From: JADJRH01 sp046351455
GTDB taxonomy: Bacteria; Myxococcota_A; Polyangia; Polyangiales; Polyangiaceae
Length of the DNA: 64,000 bases
Direction of reading: 5' to 3'
Assembly: GCA_046351455.1 (NCBI GenBank)
Contig: JAXLYM010000003.1
Span: forward strand, 434,001-498,000
Positions 45,688-53,554 of the stretch are shown one piece after another (position 1 is the stretch's first letter; the number at the start of each line of letters is the position of its first letter). The notes beneath the pieces are model-generated. The model made no database searches and was not told the DNA's origin. It saw only the letters and a program-made list of their open reading frames with translations. Both the position numbers and the translations under genes were made by a program.

Positions 45688-47193
45688 TCACTTCTGCTTC
45701 GGAGCCTTCGAGGGGTCGCGCTTCTCCGCGAGCGTCACCTCGGCGCGCACCCAGTCGGTCAGCGCCTTCGAGTCGCCCGTCAAGGCGCCCGCGAGATCCG
45801 GGTTCACGGTGACGCCGGCCATCAGCTCGGCCAGGTCCAGCTCGGCCCCGGGGACTCCATCCGTGACCAGGAACATGCGGTGTCCGATGCGCTGCCCCGC
45901 GAGGTAGCCGGAGGTCTGTCCGCTGTCGCTCCACACCAGCGTGCCGCCGATCACCGTGTCGTGCGTCGTGACGCGCGTCACCGTGGGGCGACACTGGCCA
46001 CCTCCGCACGGGCCGCCTTCGATCCGCCCCTCCACCACGCGCACCGCGAGGCCCGCGTTCGCCGTGTACAAGAAGCGCGTTCCGTCGGGGGAGAGGACCA
46101 GTCCGGACGCGTTCGACTCCACGGGTCCCTGGTGGCCGTCCACGACGAGGAACGTGGCCTCTCCGCGCCGGGCGAGGTGCGCTGTCACTGCGCTGTCCCC
46201 CACGAAGAGCGGCGCCTCCAGATCTTCGTACGGCGCGCCGGCCTCTTCATCGACGACGACGCGCCAGGCGCGCAGGGCGCGGACGGCATACGCGATGTGC
46301 GCACCGCTCGGATCGAAGCGCAGACTGCCGGGCAGGATCCCCTCGAAGGCGCGGCCGGGCTTGCCTTCGCGCACGACCCACTCGCCGACGCGGCCGCCCA
46401 CGCCGTAGGCCAGATTGTCCCCCTTCGGCGACCACACGAGGCCGGAGACCCGGTCGAACGGCCCGCGCTCGCTGCCCGCCTCGATGACGAACCAGCCGTC
46501 CTCCTTGCTGGCGATCCACGCGAGCCTGCGGCCCGTCGGCGAGAACGAGAGGCCGGCGATGTCCTCGTACGGGCCGTGCTCTTTGCCGCCCACGACGACG
46601 AACGACTCGGCCCCTCGGCGCGCGGCGAAGGCCGAGCTGCCGCGCGGGCTGAACACGAGATGGCCAATCGTGTCGTAGGGAGCCGACTTCACCCCGTCGA
46701 TCACCGCGACCACTTTTCGCGCCTCGTCGCCGACGTAGCCGAAGTGCTCGCCGTCCTCGGAGAAGCGCATCGAGCGGGCGCGCAGCGTCTCCACCGAGGG
46801 CTCCTCGAACTCGTCGCGGTACACCATCCACCGGCCGCCGCGCTCGACCGCGGCCGCGAGGTGCTTTCCGTCGGGGCTCCAGAGCACCTGTCCCACGCCT
46901 TCCACGACGCGGCTCTCGACGCCGTCCCGCACGATCAGCCAGCCGGACGGGGAGCGTGCCGCATACGCCAAGTGTGCTCCGTCGGGACTCCACGCGATCG
47001 ACTCCACGCCGATGGCCGGGTAGATCTTCTGATCGTCCCCGCCGACGCGCACGCGCTGGCCCCGCATGTCCTGGAGGACCGCCACTTCGCGCGACCGATC
47101 GGGCGTCTTGCCGTACCAGACGACGCCGGACCAGCAGCCGGAGAGGGCAACGGCGGCGACGCAGAGTGCCAGTTTCGGAGCGGCCGTCCTCAT
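45688..47193 (-). CDS. Beta-propeller (PD40/WD40-like) lipoprotein in the biosynthetic operon
   Basis: 501 residues. Signal peptide with lipobox (ALCVAAVALSGC). The mature part has repeated propeller blades of the PD40/TolB type: SIAWSPDGAHLAYAARS, VLWSPDGKHLAAAVER, RFSEDGEHFGYVGDE, HLVFSPRGSSAFAARR, LSFSPTGRRLAWIASK, LVWSPKGDNLAYGVGG, RFDPSGAHIAYAVRA, LVLSPDGTRFLYTANA. That gives at least eight blades. It should sit in the periplasm, attached to a membrane. Its start is four bases after the dehydratase stop, so it is cotranscribed with the synthase genes; a role in product transport or envelope assembly is plausible. Its position between enzymes is odd for a simple housekeeping lipoprotein. 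Confidence 0.8.
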   Translation of the reverse strand: MRTAAPKLALCVAAVALSGCWSGVVWYGKTPDRSREVAVLQDMRGQRVRVGGDDQKIYPAIGVESIAWSPDGAHLAYAARSPSGWLIVRDGVESRVVEGVGQVLWSPDGKHLAAAVERGGRWMVYRDEFEEPSVETLRARSMRFSEDGEHFGYVGDEARKVVAVIDGVKSAPYDTIGHLVFSPRGSSAFAARRGAESFVVVGGKEHGPYEDIAGLSFSPTGRRLAWIASKEDGWFVIEAGSERGPFDRVSGLVWSPKGDNLAYGVGGRVGEWVVREGKPGRAFEGILPGSLRFDPSGAHIAYAVRALRAWRVVVDEEAGAPYEDLEAPLFVGDSAVTAHLARRGEATFLVVDGHQGPVESNASGLVLSPDGTRFLYTANAGLAVRVVEGRIEGGPCGGGQCRPTVTRVTTHDTVIGGTLVWSDSGQTSGYLAGQRIGHRMFLVTDGVPGAELDLAELMAGVTVNPDLAGALTGDSKALTDWVRAEVTLAEKRDPSKAPKQK

Positions 47194-47197
47194 ACGC

Positions 47198-47833
47198 TCA
47201 CGAGCGCCCCCGATCGTGCAGCGCGCCGGGCAGAGAGGCCCCCATCGCGCCGGACATGATGCCTTTCGCGACGACGCGCGACTCCACCTCCGCCTGCACC
47301 TCGAAGCGCAGGAGGTTCTCGATCGCGTGCGTCTGAGTGACGGTGTAGACGAGCCGCTCCCCGGCGAACACCGGCTGCAGGAACTTCACGTCCACCGCGG
47401 CGCTCACGCCCATGCGCGACGTCGGATCGGCGAGATCCTTGTTCAGCACGGAGGCGAGCTCCTTCACCACGTCCTCACGATACCCGGGCTGGAAATGAAA
47501 TCCCAGGTCCATGTTGCGGAGCGCGGCGCCGACGCCGTCCGGATCGCGCCCCTCCTTCACCCACGCGGCTTCCAGCTCGACGAGGATGCGGAGCAGATTG
47601 CATGTCTGGCCCATGCCCTCGATGGTGTAGATGCCGGGCCAGAGGTGGAGTCCGGGAAAGTGCCCCTCGAACACCGGCTCGTTGGCGGAGATCATGCGCG
47701 CGGCGCACAGCGTGGGCCGGGGCCCGCGGGCATATCCCACGATCGAGTCGACCATCAGGAACGGCCGCCGGTGCGGGAGGAGCCGAGTCACGACGTCGGG
47801 CCCGAGCGGGAGCGGAGTGAGCTTCTTGTTCAT
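47198..47833 (-). CDS. FabZ-like 3-hydroxyacyl-ACP dehydratase (hot-dog fold)
   Basis: 211 residues from ATG 47833 (GGAGGA five bases upstream; ATGA overlap with the acyltransferase gene). The FabZ signature is LLPHRRPFLMVDSI followed by NEPVFEGHFPGLHLWPGIYTIEGMGQ, with His58 and Glu72 as the catalytic pair. It removes water from 3-hydroxyacyl-ACP. It is about 60 residues longer than housekeeping FabZ; the extra segment near 90-140 (VELEAAWVKEGRDPDGVG and NKDLADPTSRMG) may shape a pocket for a particular chain. As the only dehydratase in the operon it would act after the ketoreductase to give an enoyl chain, and with no enoyl reductase present the chain could stay unsaturated. Confidence 0.86.
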   Translation of the reverse strand: MNKKLTPLPLGPDVVTRLLPHRRPFLMVDSIVGYARGPRPTLCAARMISANEPVFEGHFPGLHLWPGIYTIEGMGQTCNLLRILVELEAAWVKEGRDPDGVGAALRNMDLGFHFQPGYREDVVKELASVLNKDLADPTSRMGVSAAVDVKFLQPVFAGERLVYTVTQTHAIENLLRFEVQAEVESRVVAKGIMSGAMGASLPGALHDRGRS

Positions 47834-49047
47834 GCGTGTCCTCCGAGCGCCGCGATCGTGGCGCGGAGCGATCGTTCGTCCTCGGTGTCGAAGAGATGGG
47901 CGTGCTTGTCGCGGGCGCCTTCCATTCGGCGGTTTGCAACCGGAGAAGGCTCGTCGTTTCGGGCGGCGGGCGTGACGCCGGGGACCGCGGCCGGAGAGGG
48001 CTCGTCGTGGCGGGCGCCAGACGTGGTGTCTGGGTGGTTGTTTTCTTTTTGGGGGGGACGCGCGGCGTCGGGTCGATTCGGCACGTGGAGCCCGGCCAGC
48101 CCCGTCCAATCCGCGCCCTCCAGGTTGCGGTACCACAGAGCGCGCAGCACGGCCCCGGGGCCGACCATGACGACCGCGTCGCACCGCTCGCGGACGGTGA
48201 ACAGGGCCCTTCGGAACTCCACGGGACGCACGAGCTGCTCGGCGAGGAGGGCGCGGATCGCGGAGGGGGCGTCCGGGGAGGACGGGACGAGAGCGCCTGT
48301 TCGATTGGCCACCATCTCGGCGCGGAGGGGGCTTATCGACGTTTCGTCGAGAGCGGCTCTCCACTCGGACAGGGCGCCTTCCATCGCGGCGCTGTGCCAC
48401 GCTCCGGGGGTGGGGATGCGGGTGGTCGGGACTTCGCTCTGCCGCATCATCCGGGTCACGGCCGCGACGTCGCCGGTCAGCACCGTCTCGTCCGGGCCGT
48501 TCTGGGCGGCGATTTCGAGGGCTCCGGCCTCTCTGCCGATCGCGAGCGCCCGCTCGACGACGGCGGGATCGCTGGTCGCGAGCGCCGCCATGGCGCCGGG
48601 GTGACGCGCGGCCTGACGCGCCATGAGCCGGCCGCGGAGGGCGGCGAGGGAGATGGCCTGTTCGATGGAGACGCCGCCGGCCGCTGCGAGCGCCGGGATC
48701 TCGCCTGCGGAGAGGCCCAATACGATGTTCGGCGTGATGCCGTGTCGGGACAGGCACTCTGCGATCGCGAGGCACACGGCCGTGAGCACGGGCTGGAGCA
48801 CCTCGGTCTCGTCGAGCAGGGAGGGTCGCCGCAACAGGTGATCGAGCTGGACGCCGGCGGCGCGCGCCGCCTCCTCGCACCGGGCCCGCGCGGTCTCCAG
48901 AAGAACCGAATCCGCAGCAGCGCGGGCCACGAAACGAAGCGTTTCGTGAACGCGCTTCGTGCCCTGGCCCGGGAAGAGAAACGCGACGCGGCGGGGGCGC
49001 GCGGCGGACCCAGGGCCGGAGTCGGGGCCGGGGAGCGGGGCAGTCAT
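47830..49047 (-). CDS. Malonyl/acyl-ACP transferase (FabD-like) with disordered tail
   Basis: 405 residues, ATGA overlaps on both ends. FabD-like core: AFLFPGQGTKR, then the nucleophile motif GLSAGE (Ser113), where the usual His of GHSxGE is Leu; Arg138 or 140 in ALRGRLM binds the malonyl carboxylate; catalytic His218 in PTPGAWHSAAM. It should load malonyl or another acyl group onto the operon ACP. The C-terminal 85 residues are extra: a Pro/Asn-rich stretch with a repeated DEPSPxA motif and a final DTEDERSLRATIAALGG helix. The missing His next to Ser could alter acyl specificity or rate. Placement between the ketoreductase and dehydratase genes marks it as part of the pathway. Confidence 0.85.
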   Translation of the reverse strand: MTAPLPGPDSGPGSAARPRRVAFLFPGQGTKRVHETLRFVARAAADSVLLETARARCEEAARAAGVQLDHLLRRPSLLDETEVLQPVLTAVCLAIAECLSRHGITPNIVLGLSAGEIPALAAAGGVSIEQAISLAALRGRLMARQAARHPGAMAALATSDPAVVERALAIGREAGALEIAAQNGPDETVLTGDVAAVTRMMRQSEVPTTRIPTPGAWHSAAMEGALSEWRAALDETSISPLRAEMVANRTGALVPSSPDAPSAIRALLAEQLVRPVEFRRALFTVRERCDAVVMVGPGAVLRALWYRNLEGADWTGLAGLHVPNRPDAARPPQKENNHPDTTSGARHDEPSPAAVPGVTPAARNDEPSPVANRRMEGARDKHAHLFDTEDERSLRATIAALGGHA

Positions 49048-49835
49048 GCGGACAGGCCGCCGTCCACGACGAGCGCGTGGCCCACGATGTAACTGGCCTC
49101 CTCCGACGCGAGGAACAAGACGGCTCGCGCCACCTCCTCCGCGGTACCGAAGCGGCCGGCCGGGATGTTGGTGCGGATTCGGTCCGCGATGCGCCGGTCC
49201 AGCCGCGCTGCGAGGCCCGACGCGATCGCCCCCGGAATGACGGCGTTCACGCGGATTCCGCGCGGGGCCAGTTCGGCGCCGAGCGCGCGGGTGAACGCGA
49301 CGAGGCCGCCTTTGGAAGCGGCGTAGTTGACCTGGCCGGGACTGGCACGCATCGCGGACACGGCGCCGACGTTGACGATGGCGCCCTTGCCCGCGGACAG
49401 CATCGGACGCACGGCGGCGCGCGCGCAGTGGAAGAGGCCGCCGAGGTTCGTGGCGATGACGTCGTCCCAGCTCTCCTGCTCCATGAGCGGAAACAGCTCG
49501 TCCCGCGCGACGCCCGCGTTGTTCACGAGCACGTCGATGCGCCCGCGCTCGCGAACGATGGAGTCGATCGCGGCGTCCACCGCCGCCCGATCCCGCACGT
49601 CGAACGCGATCGCGCGCCCGTCCCCGCCCGCCGCGCGCACCTGACTCAATGTTTCGGCCGCGTCCTTCTCACGCGCGAGATAGCCAATCACGCAACAGGC
49701 CCCCTCCGCGGCGAACGCGACGGCCATCGCGCGCCCGAGTCCCCGCGAGCCGCCCGTGACGAGCACCGTTTTACCTGCGAACCGCCGCCCGGGAGAGGGC
49801 GCAACAGCACGCGACGTCGCCGAAGGATCTGCCAT
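49044..49835 (-). CDS. FabG-like 3-oxoacyl-ACP reductase (SDR family)
   Basis: 263 residues. NAD(P)-binding TGGSRGLG near residue 27, NNAG at 105-108, and the catalytic triad Ser160, Tyr171, Lys175 (GQVNYAASKGG). VDGGLSA closes the protein, as in classical SDRs. It reduces the beta-keto group of the growing ACP-bound chain using NADPH. The N-terminal 18 residues are an extra low-complexity leader. The stop overlaps the acyltransferase start (ATGA); the upstream GcvT-like gene ends nine bases away. Housekeeping fabG is also possible, but the company of a KS-CLF fusion and a dedicated ACP argues for a pathway-specific copy. Confidence 0.88.
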   Translation of the reverse strand: MADPSATSRAVAPSPGRRFAGKTVLVTGGSRGLGRAMAVAFAAEGACCVIGYLAREKDAAETLSQVRAAGGDGRAIAFDVRDRAAVDAAIDSIVRERGRIDVLVNNAGVARDELFPLMEQESWDDVIATNLGGLFHCARAAVRPMLSAGKGAIVNVGAVSAMRASPGQVNYAASKGGLVAFTRALGAELAPRGIRVNAVIPGAIASGLAARLDRRIADRIRTNIPAGRFGTAEEVARAVLFLASEEASYIVGHALVVDGGLSA

Positions 49836-49844
49836 GGTGCCGAC

Positions 49845-50894
49845 TCACGCGATCGGAGGCATCTTGTCGCGATCCCGCGTCGCGTAGGCGTGGCGCTGCG
49901 GGTTGACGTAGAGGCTGCGGTTGTTGAGGACGGGGGGGGACACCGTGCGGATGGATACCGGGTCTCCTCCGGCGGACGGCTTCACGGCGAAGCGGTCGAT
50001 TCCGGCGACGGCGAACGGGCGATCGAGGAGGGCCAGCGCGACGTGCGCCTTCGCGAGCGGTGACTCGCCAGCGGACAGGATTTCTCCGATACGCGCGCCG
50101 TCGAGGGTCACCGAGTCTCCCGCGCTCAACGGGCCGCTGCCCACGACGGTGGTCACACGCCGTATCCAACCGGCCGCGCGGGTCTTCGCGAGCGCCTCGC
50201 TGCCCACGTGCTCTTTCCTGAACGAGACGCGCCATTGAAGGCCGAGCTCGATCGGACCGAGGCCGCGCGCCCCCTCGCGCCGCACGTCGAAGAAGCCGTT
50301 TTCGAGGCCGCACTGCGACAGCGCCGCGAGGCCGACCCGGCGCACGTCGAACGCGCGGCCCACCTCCTCGATGCGCGCCGTGAATTCCGCGGTGCGGGGC
50401 TTCGGCACGAAGAGGTCGTATCCGTACTCGCCCGTCTTGCCGGCGCGCAGACAGAGGATCTCGTCCGCTCGGTAGAAATAGAGGTACGGGAGGCCGATGA
50501 GGTCGGGGCCGAGCAGCTCGCCGATGAGCTCCCATGCATACGGGCCGTGCACAGACACGTAGTCGTGCTCCGCGGTCAGCTCCTCGATCTGCACCTTCGC
50601 GCCCGCGGGCGTGTGGTCGGTGAGGTGGGCTATCAGCGCGGGCGCGGTGAGACCCTCGGCGAAGAGGAGGTATCCGTCGTCGTCGGAGCCCACGTAGACG
50701 TCCGCGATCACCCGGCCTTCCGCGTCGAGGAGGAGGCTCGGGCGGACCTGGCCGTCGCGCACGAAGAGGTCCGTCGGACAGACACGATCCAGCAGCGTGA
50801 ACGCGTCGTCGCCGGTGAGGCGCAGACTGACCACCTCGGGCTCCGTGCTCCACGCGACGCCCGTCCGGAGCGCCAAGATCTCCAGATCAGGCAT
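49845..50894 (-). CDS. GcvT/YgfZ-family (aminomethyltransferase fold) protein in a lipid operon
   Basis: 349 residues. It shows the folate-binding GcvT fold: VVSLRLTGDDAFTLLDRVCPTD near the N-terminus, then LLLDAEGRVIADVYVG, ADEILCLRAGKTGEYGYDLFVP (the family G-E-x-G-Y motif), and the C-terminal barrel-like domain (SPLAKAHVALALLDRPF). Known members move a one-carbon unit to tetrahydrofolate or, as YgfZ, repair Fe-S clusters. It overlaps the ACP stop by eight bases, so translation is coupled to ACP. In a type II synthase operon a folate-dependent enzyme could add or remove a methyl group; alternatively it maintains the Fe-S cluster of the ferredoxin-diiron enzyme. Neither is shown by sequence. 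Confidence 0.75.
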   Translation of the reverse strand: MPDLEILALRTGVAWSTEPEVVSLRLTGDDAFTLLDRVCPTDLFVRDGQVRPSLLLDAEGRVIADVYVGSDDDGYLLFAEGLTAPALIAHLTDHTPAGAKVQIEELTAEHDYVSVHGPYAWELIGELLGPDLIGLPYLYFYRADEILCLRAGKTGEYGYDLFVPKPRTAEFTARIEEVGRAFDVRRVGLAALSQCGLENGFFDVRREGARGLGPIELGLQWRVSFRKEHVGSEALAKTRAAGWIRRVTTVVGSGPLSAGDSVTLDGARIGEILSAGESPLAKAHVALALLDRPFAVAGIDRFAVKPSAGGDPVSIRTVSPPVLNNRSLYVNPQRHAYATRDRDKMPPIA

Positions 50895-51240
50895 GGGCCG
50901 CCTCCGCCTCTGCGATCATCTCCTCTTGCGAGAGGCCTTTCGCCATCGCGTCCTCGTACGAGAGGACCAGATCCACGAGCTTGCCCACGGTGCGCATCAC
51001 GCGGCGGCCGAGCGCGTCGCTGGGCAATTTGAGGCCGAAGCCGTCCTCCAGACTGACCACCATCTCGACCGCGTCCACCGAGTCGAGGCCGAGGCCCGTG
51101 CCGAAGAGCGGAGTGTCCGGATCGATGGTGTCGGGGTCACGGTCGACGTGGAGGCGCTCCACGAGCAGCTTGCGGACGCGATCGAGGACGGCCTCGCGGC
51201 GCGCGATGTAGGCTTCGAGGTCGGGAGGAGGGGTGATCAT
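50887..51240 (-). CDS. Acyl carrier protein dedicated to the KS-CLF operon
   Basis: 117 residues from ATG 51240 (GGGAGGAGGGG just upstream). The 4'-phosphopantetheine site is GLGLDSVDAVEMV with Ser54, preceded by a helix (VRKLLVERLHVDRDPD) and followed by LEDGFGLKLPSDALGRRVMRTVGKLVDLVLSYEDA. It is longer than housekeeping AcpP by about 35 residues split between both ends. It carries the growing chain among the other enzymes of the operon. It is 64 bases after the KS-CLF gene and overlaps the GcvT-like gene. An ORF start at 51312 would lengthen it with unconserved sequence. Confidence 0.9.
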   Translation of the reverse strand: MITPPPDLEAYIARREAVLDRVRKLLVERLHVDRDPDTIDPDTPLFGTGLGLDSVDAVEMVVSLEDGFGLKLPSDALGRRVMRTVGKLVDLVLSYEDAMAKGLSQEEMIAEAEAAHA

Positions 51241-51304
51241 ACGGGCATACGCTCCGGGTGCACCGCGAGGGCGATGGGTGCTGTTCGTGCGACGAGAGAG
51301 GCGA

Positions 51305-53554
51305 TCATACATCCGTACGCTGGAGGAGCACGGCGACGGCGAGGCTCCGGCTGTCGTGCGTGAGGAGCACGGTGTTCGATGAGGCGAAGGGGCCTTGTTG
51401 CGCCGCGCTTTTGTGGTGATGATTGGCCATCACGGCGCCGAGGAGCGCGGACGTCGACGGGGACGGGACGCGGGGCCACGACGTGAACGGGGACGGCAAA
51501 CTGGCAGTCTCGACTCCCGCTCTCGCGGCGGCGCGGCGCACCGCTCCGGCGATGTCTCCGGGGCACGACAGGCCCCATCCGCCGACGCGGAGGCGAGGGC
51601 CACCGCGCGGCACGAGAGGGCCCGTCCCGAGGACGACGCACGCCGCGGCCTCGCAGAGAGGACGGCCGTGCGCGTTCGCGGGATCGCGCTCCCCGGCTTC
51701 GATCGCCGGCAGATCGTCCGCGTCGATCTCGTCCGCCGCCGCCGCGCAGAGCAGATCCGCGTCGTCGTGGAGGGCGAGGTGCTCGCACGCGATCGCGAGC
51801 GCGACGAGGCCGCTGCCATCTCCGGTGGTGAGCGTCGTCGTGGGGCCGCGGAGTTGCATGGATCGCGCCGCTGCGCCCGTCGACGCATTGAGCACCACGC
51901 GCGTGAACGCAGGGGCCGAGAGTCGGAGAAGGCCCCTCTCCTTCACGCTGTCGTCCAGCTCGTGCGCGCTCGCGGCCGAGATGCGGGTGAGCGCGCCGAA
52001 CAAGCCCGCTCGGTCCCGGAGCGGGCCGCGCACCGGGACGCCCGCGTCGCGCAACGCCTCGCCCACGGCCGTCGTGAGGAGGCGCGAGAGCGGATCGAAC
52101 CCGCGCATGTCCACGCCCGCGAGCGACCGCGGCAAAGGTCCCTGCGGCGCGCGGCCGAACAGGCATGTACCGACTGGCACCTTCGCGAACGTGGCAGCGT
52201 CGATCGTCGCGGGGGCGTCGCGGAGCGCGGCGGTGTCGGCGACTGCTTCGGTGTCACGGGGCGCGGCGGTGTCGGCGACTGCGACGGTGTCACGGATCCC
52301 TGGCAAGACGAGGGCGCCGCCGAGCAGATAGATGTCCCGCGGCTTCACCGTGCGCGCCGCCGCGGGGTGGTCCTTTGCGTCGATCGTGACGAGCGCGTTC
52401 GCGCCTCCGAAGGCCGAGGAGTCGCACAGCGCGTGCCTCACCGCGTGCGGGCGCGGCGCGCGCTGCGCCACCGGGTCCGGCGGGCAACGAGGCCGCGGGG
52501 TCGTGAAATGAAGGGTCTGCGGGATCAGGCCGCGCTCCATCGCGAGGAGCGTGGCGATGATCTCCAGCACGCCGGCGGCGCCCTGGCCGTGACCTAGAAT
52601 ACTCTTTGTTCCGCTGATGGGGATCTGCGCCGCGCGGTCGCCGAGCGCCGTCACGAGGCCGCGGTATTCGGCCGGATCGTTCGCCTCGGTGCCGGTCGCG
52701 TGGGCGTTCACATAGTCGATGTCGGCGGGCGTGAGGCCCGCGTCCGCGAGCGCCGCCCGCGCCGCCCGCGCGACGCCGCCGCCCGCCGGATCCGGCGAGG
52801 TCGCGTGGTGCGCGTCGCACGAGAGGCCCATTCCGCTGACCCACGCGATCGTCTTCGCCCCGCGAGCCTCCGCGTCCTCCGCGCGCTCCAGCACCAGGAA
52901 GCCGGCGCCCTCTCCGAGGGTGGTGCCCGGAGGCTCGCTGAACGGCGCGCAGCTCACCGGCGCCAGCAAGCCGAGGTTGTGAAACCCCGCGAAGATCTCC
53001 CCGGTGAGCGCGTCCGCGCCGCCCGCGATCGCCACGTCGCACGTGCCGTCCAGCAAGAGGTCGCGCGCGAGGCCGATCGCGTTCGCCGACGAGGAGCACG
53101 CCGTGGAGATGGTCAGTCGAGGGCCGGTGATGGACAAGGCCTCTCCCGTCAGCTCCGCGAGGCGATGGATGCCCTCCGGGTGCGTCGCGAGGCTCGTTCC
53201 GAAGACGATCGCGACGCGCGCCGGGTCGACAGGCACGTTCGAAACATCCTGTTTCCCGACGGCGCTGTCCGCGACACCGCTCTTCGAGAGCGTCAGTCGG
53301 GCGTCGCGGATGGCCTCGGCCGCGGCGGTGATCGCGAGCTCCAGCGCGATGTCGCCGGTGCCCACGCTCGCGTCCGCGCGGACGTCCGGCACGAGGGCCG
53401 CGCGGCGCACCGAAAAACCCTCCGTCGAGAAGCGCTCGATGGGGCGAATCCCGTCTTCGCCGGAGGCGATGGCGCGCCACATGGCAGCGGCGCCGCGGCC
53501 CACGGCGGACACCGCGCCCATCGCCGTGATCGCGACCGGCGCGCGGCGGTTCAT
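51305..53554 (-). CDS. Ketosynthase fused to a chain-length-factor-like domain (KS-CLF fusion)
   Basis: 749 residues from ATG 53554. Residues 1-400 are a ketosynthase: ITAMGAVSAVG, active Cys153 in TISTACSSS, His285 in NAHATGTEAND, and His322 in SILGHGQGAAG, a complete Cys-His-His set. A linker with a 12-residue duplication (DTEAVADTAALR and its twin) leads to residues 450-749, which resemble a second ketosynthase N-terminal half (DMRGFDPLSRLLTTAVGEALRDAG; LRGPTTTLTTGDGSGLVALAI). At the site of the nucleophile the sequence reads TTGDGSG, so there is no Cys, as in chain-length factors. The two subunits are normally separate proteins. It condenses malonyl-ACP units; the fused partner should set chain length. 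ATGA overlap with the lipoprotein gene upstream. Confidence 0.86.
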   Translation of the reverse strand: MNRRAPVAITAMGAVSAVGRGAAAMWRAIASGEDGIRPIERFSTEGFSVRRAALVPDVRADASVGTGDIALELAITAAAEAIRDARLTLSKSGVADSAVGKQDVSNVPVDPARVAIVFGTSLATHPEGIHRLAELTGEALSITGPRLTISTACSSSANAIGLARDLLLDGTCDVAIAGGADALTGEIFAGFHNLGLLAPVSCAPFSEPPGTTLGEGAGFLVLERAEDAEARGAKTIAWVSGMGLSCDAHHATSPDPAGGGVARAARAALADAGLTPADIDYVNAHATGTEANDPAEYRGLVTALGDRAAQIPISGTKSILGHGQGAAGVLEIIATLLAMERGLIPQTLHFTTPRPRCPPDPVAQRAPRPHAVRHALCDSSAFGGANALVTIDAKDHPAAARTVKPRDIYLLGGALVLPGIRDTVAVADTAAPRDTEAVADTAALRDAPATIDAATFAKVPVGTCLFGRAPQGPLPRSLAGVDMRGFDPLSRLLTTAVGEALRDAGVPVRGPLRDRAGLFGALTRISAASAHELDDSVKERGLLRLSAPAFTRVVLNASTGAAARSMQLRGPTTTLTTGDGSGLVALAIACEHLALHDDADLLCAAAADEIDADDLPAIEAGERDPANAHGRPLCEAAACVVLGTGPLVPRGGPRLRVGGWGLSCPGDIAGAVRRAAARAGVETASLPSPFTSWPRVPSPSTSALLGAVMANHHHKSAAQQGPFASSNTVLLTHDSRSLAVAVLLQRTDV
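52225..52296 (-). repeat. 36-base in-frame direct duplication in the KS-CLF linker
   Basis: Two adjacent 36-base copies starting GCGCGGCGGTGTCGGCGACTG (plus-strand reading) differ at only a few bases. They encode a 12-residue repeat in the flexible linker, so linker length may vary between strains. Confidence 0.7.
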
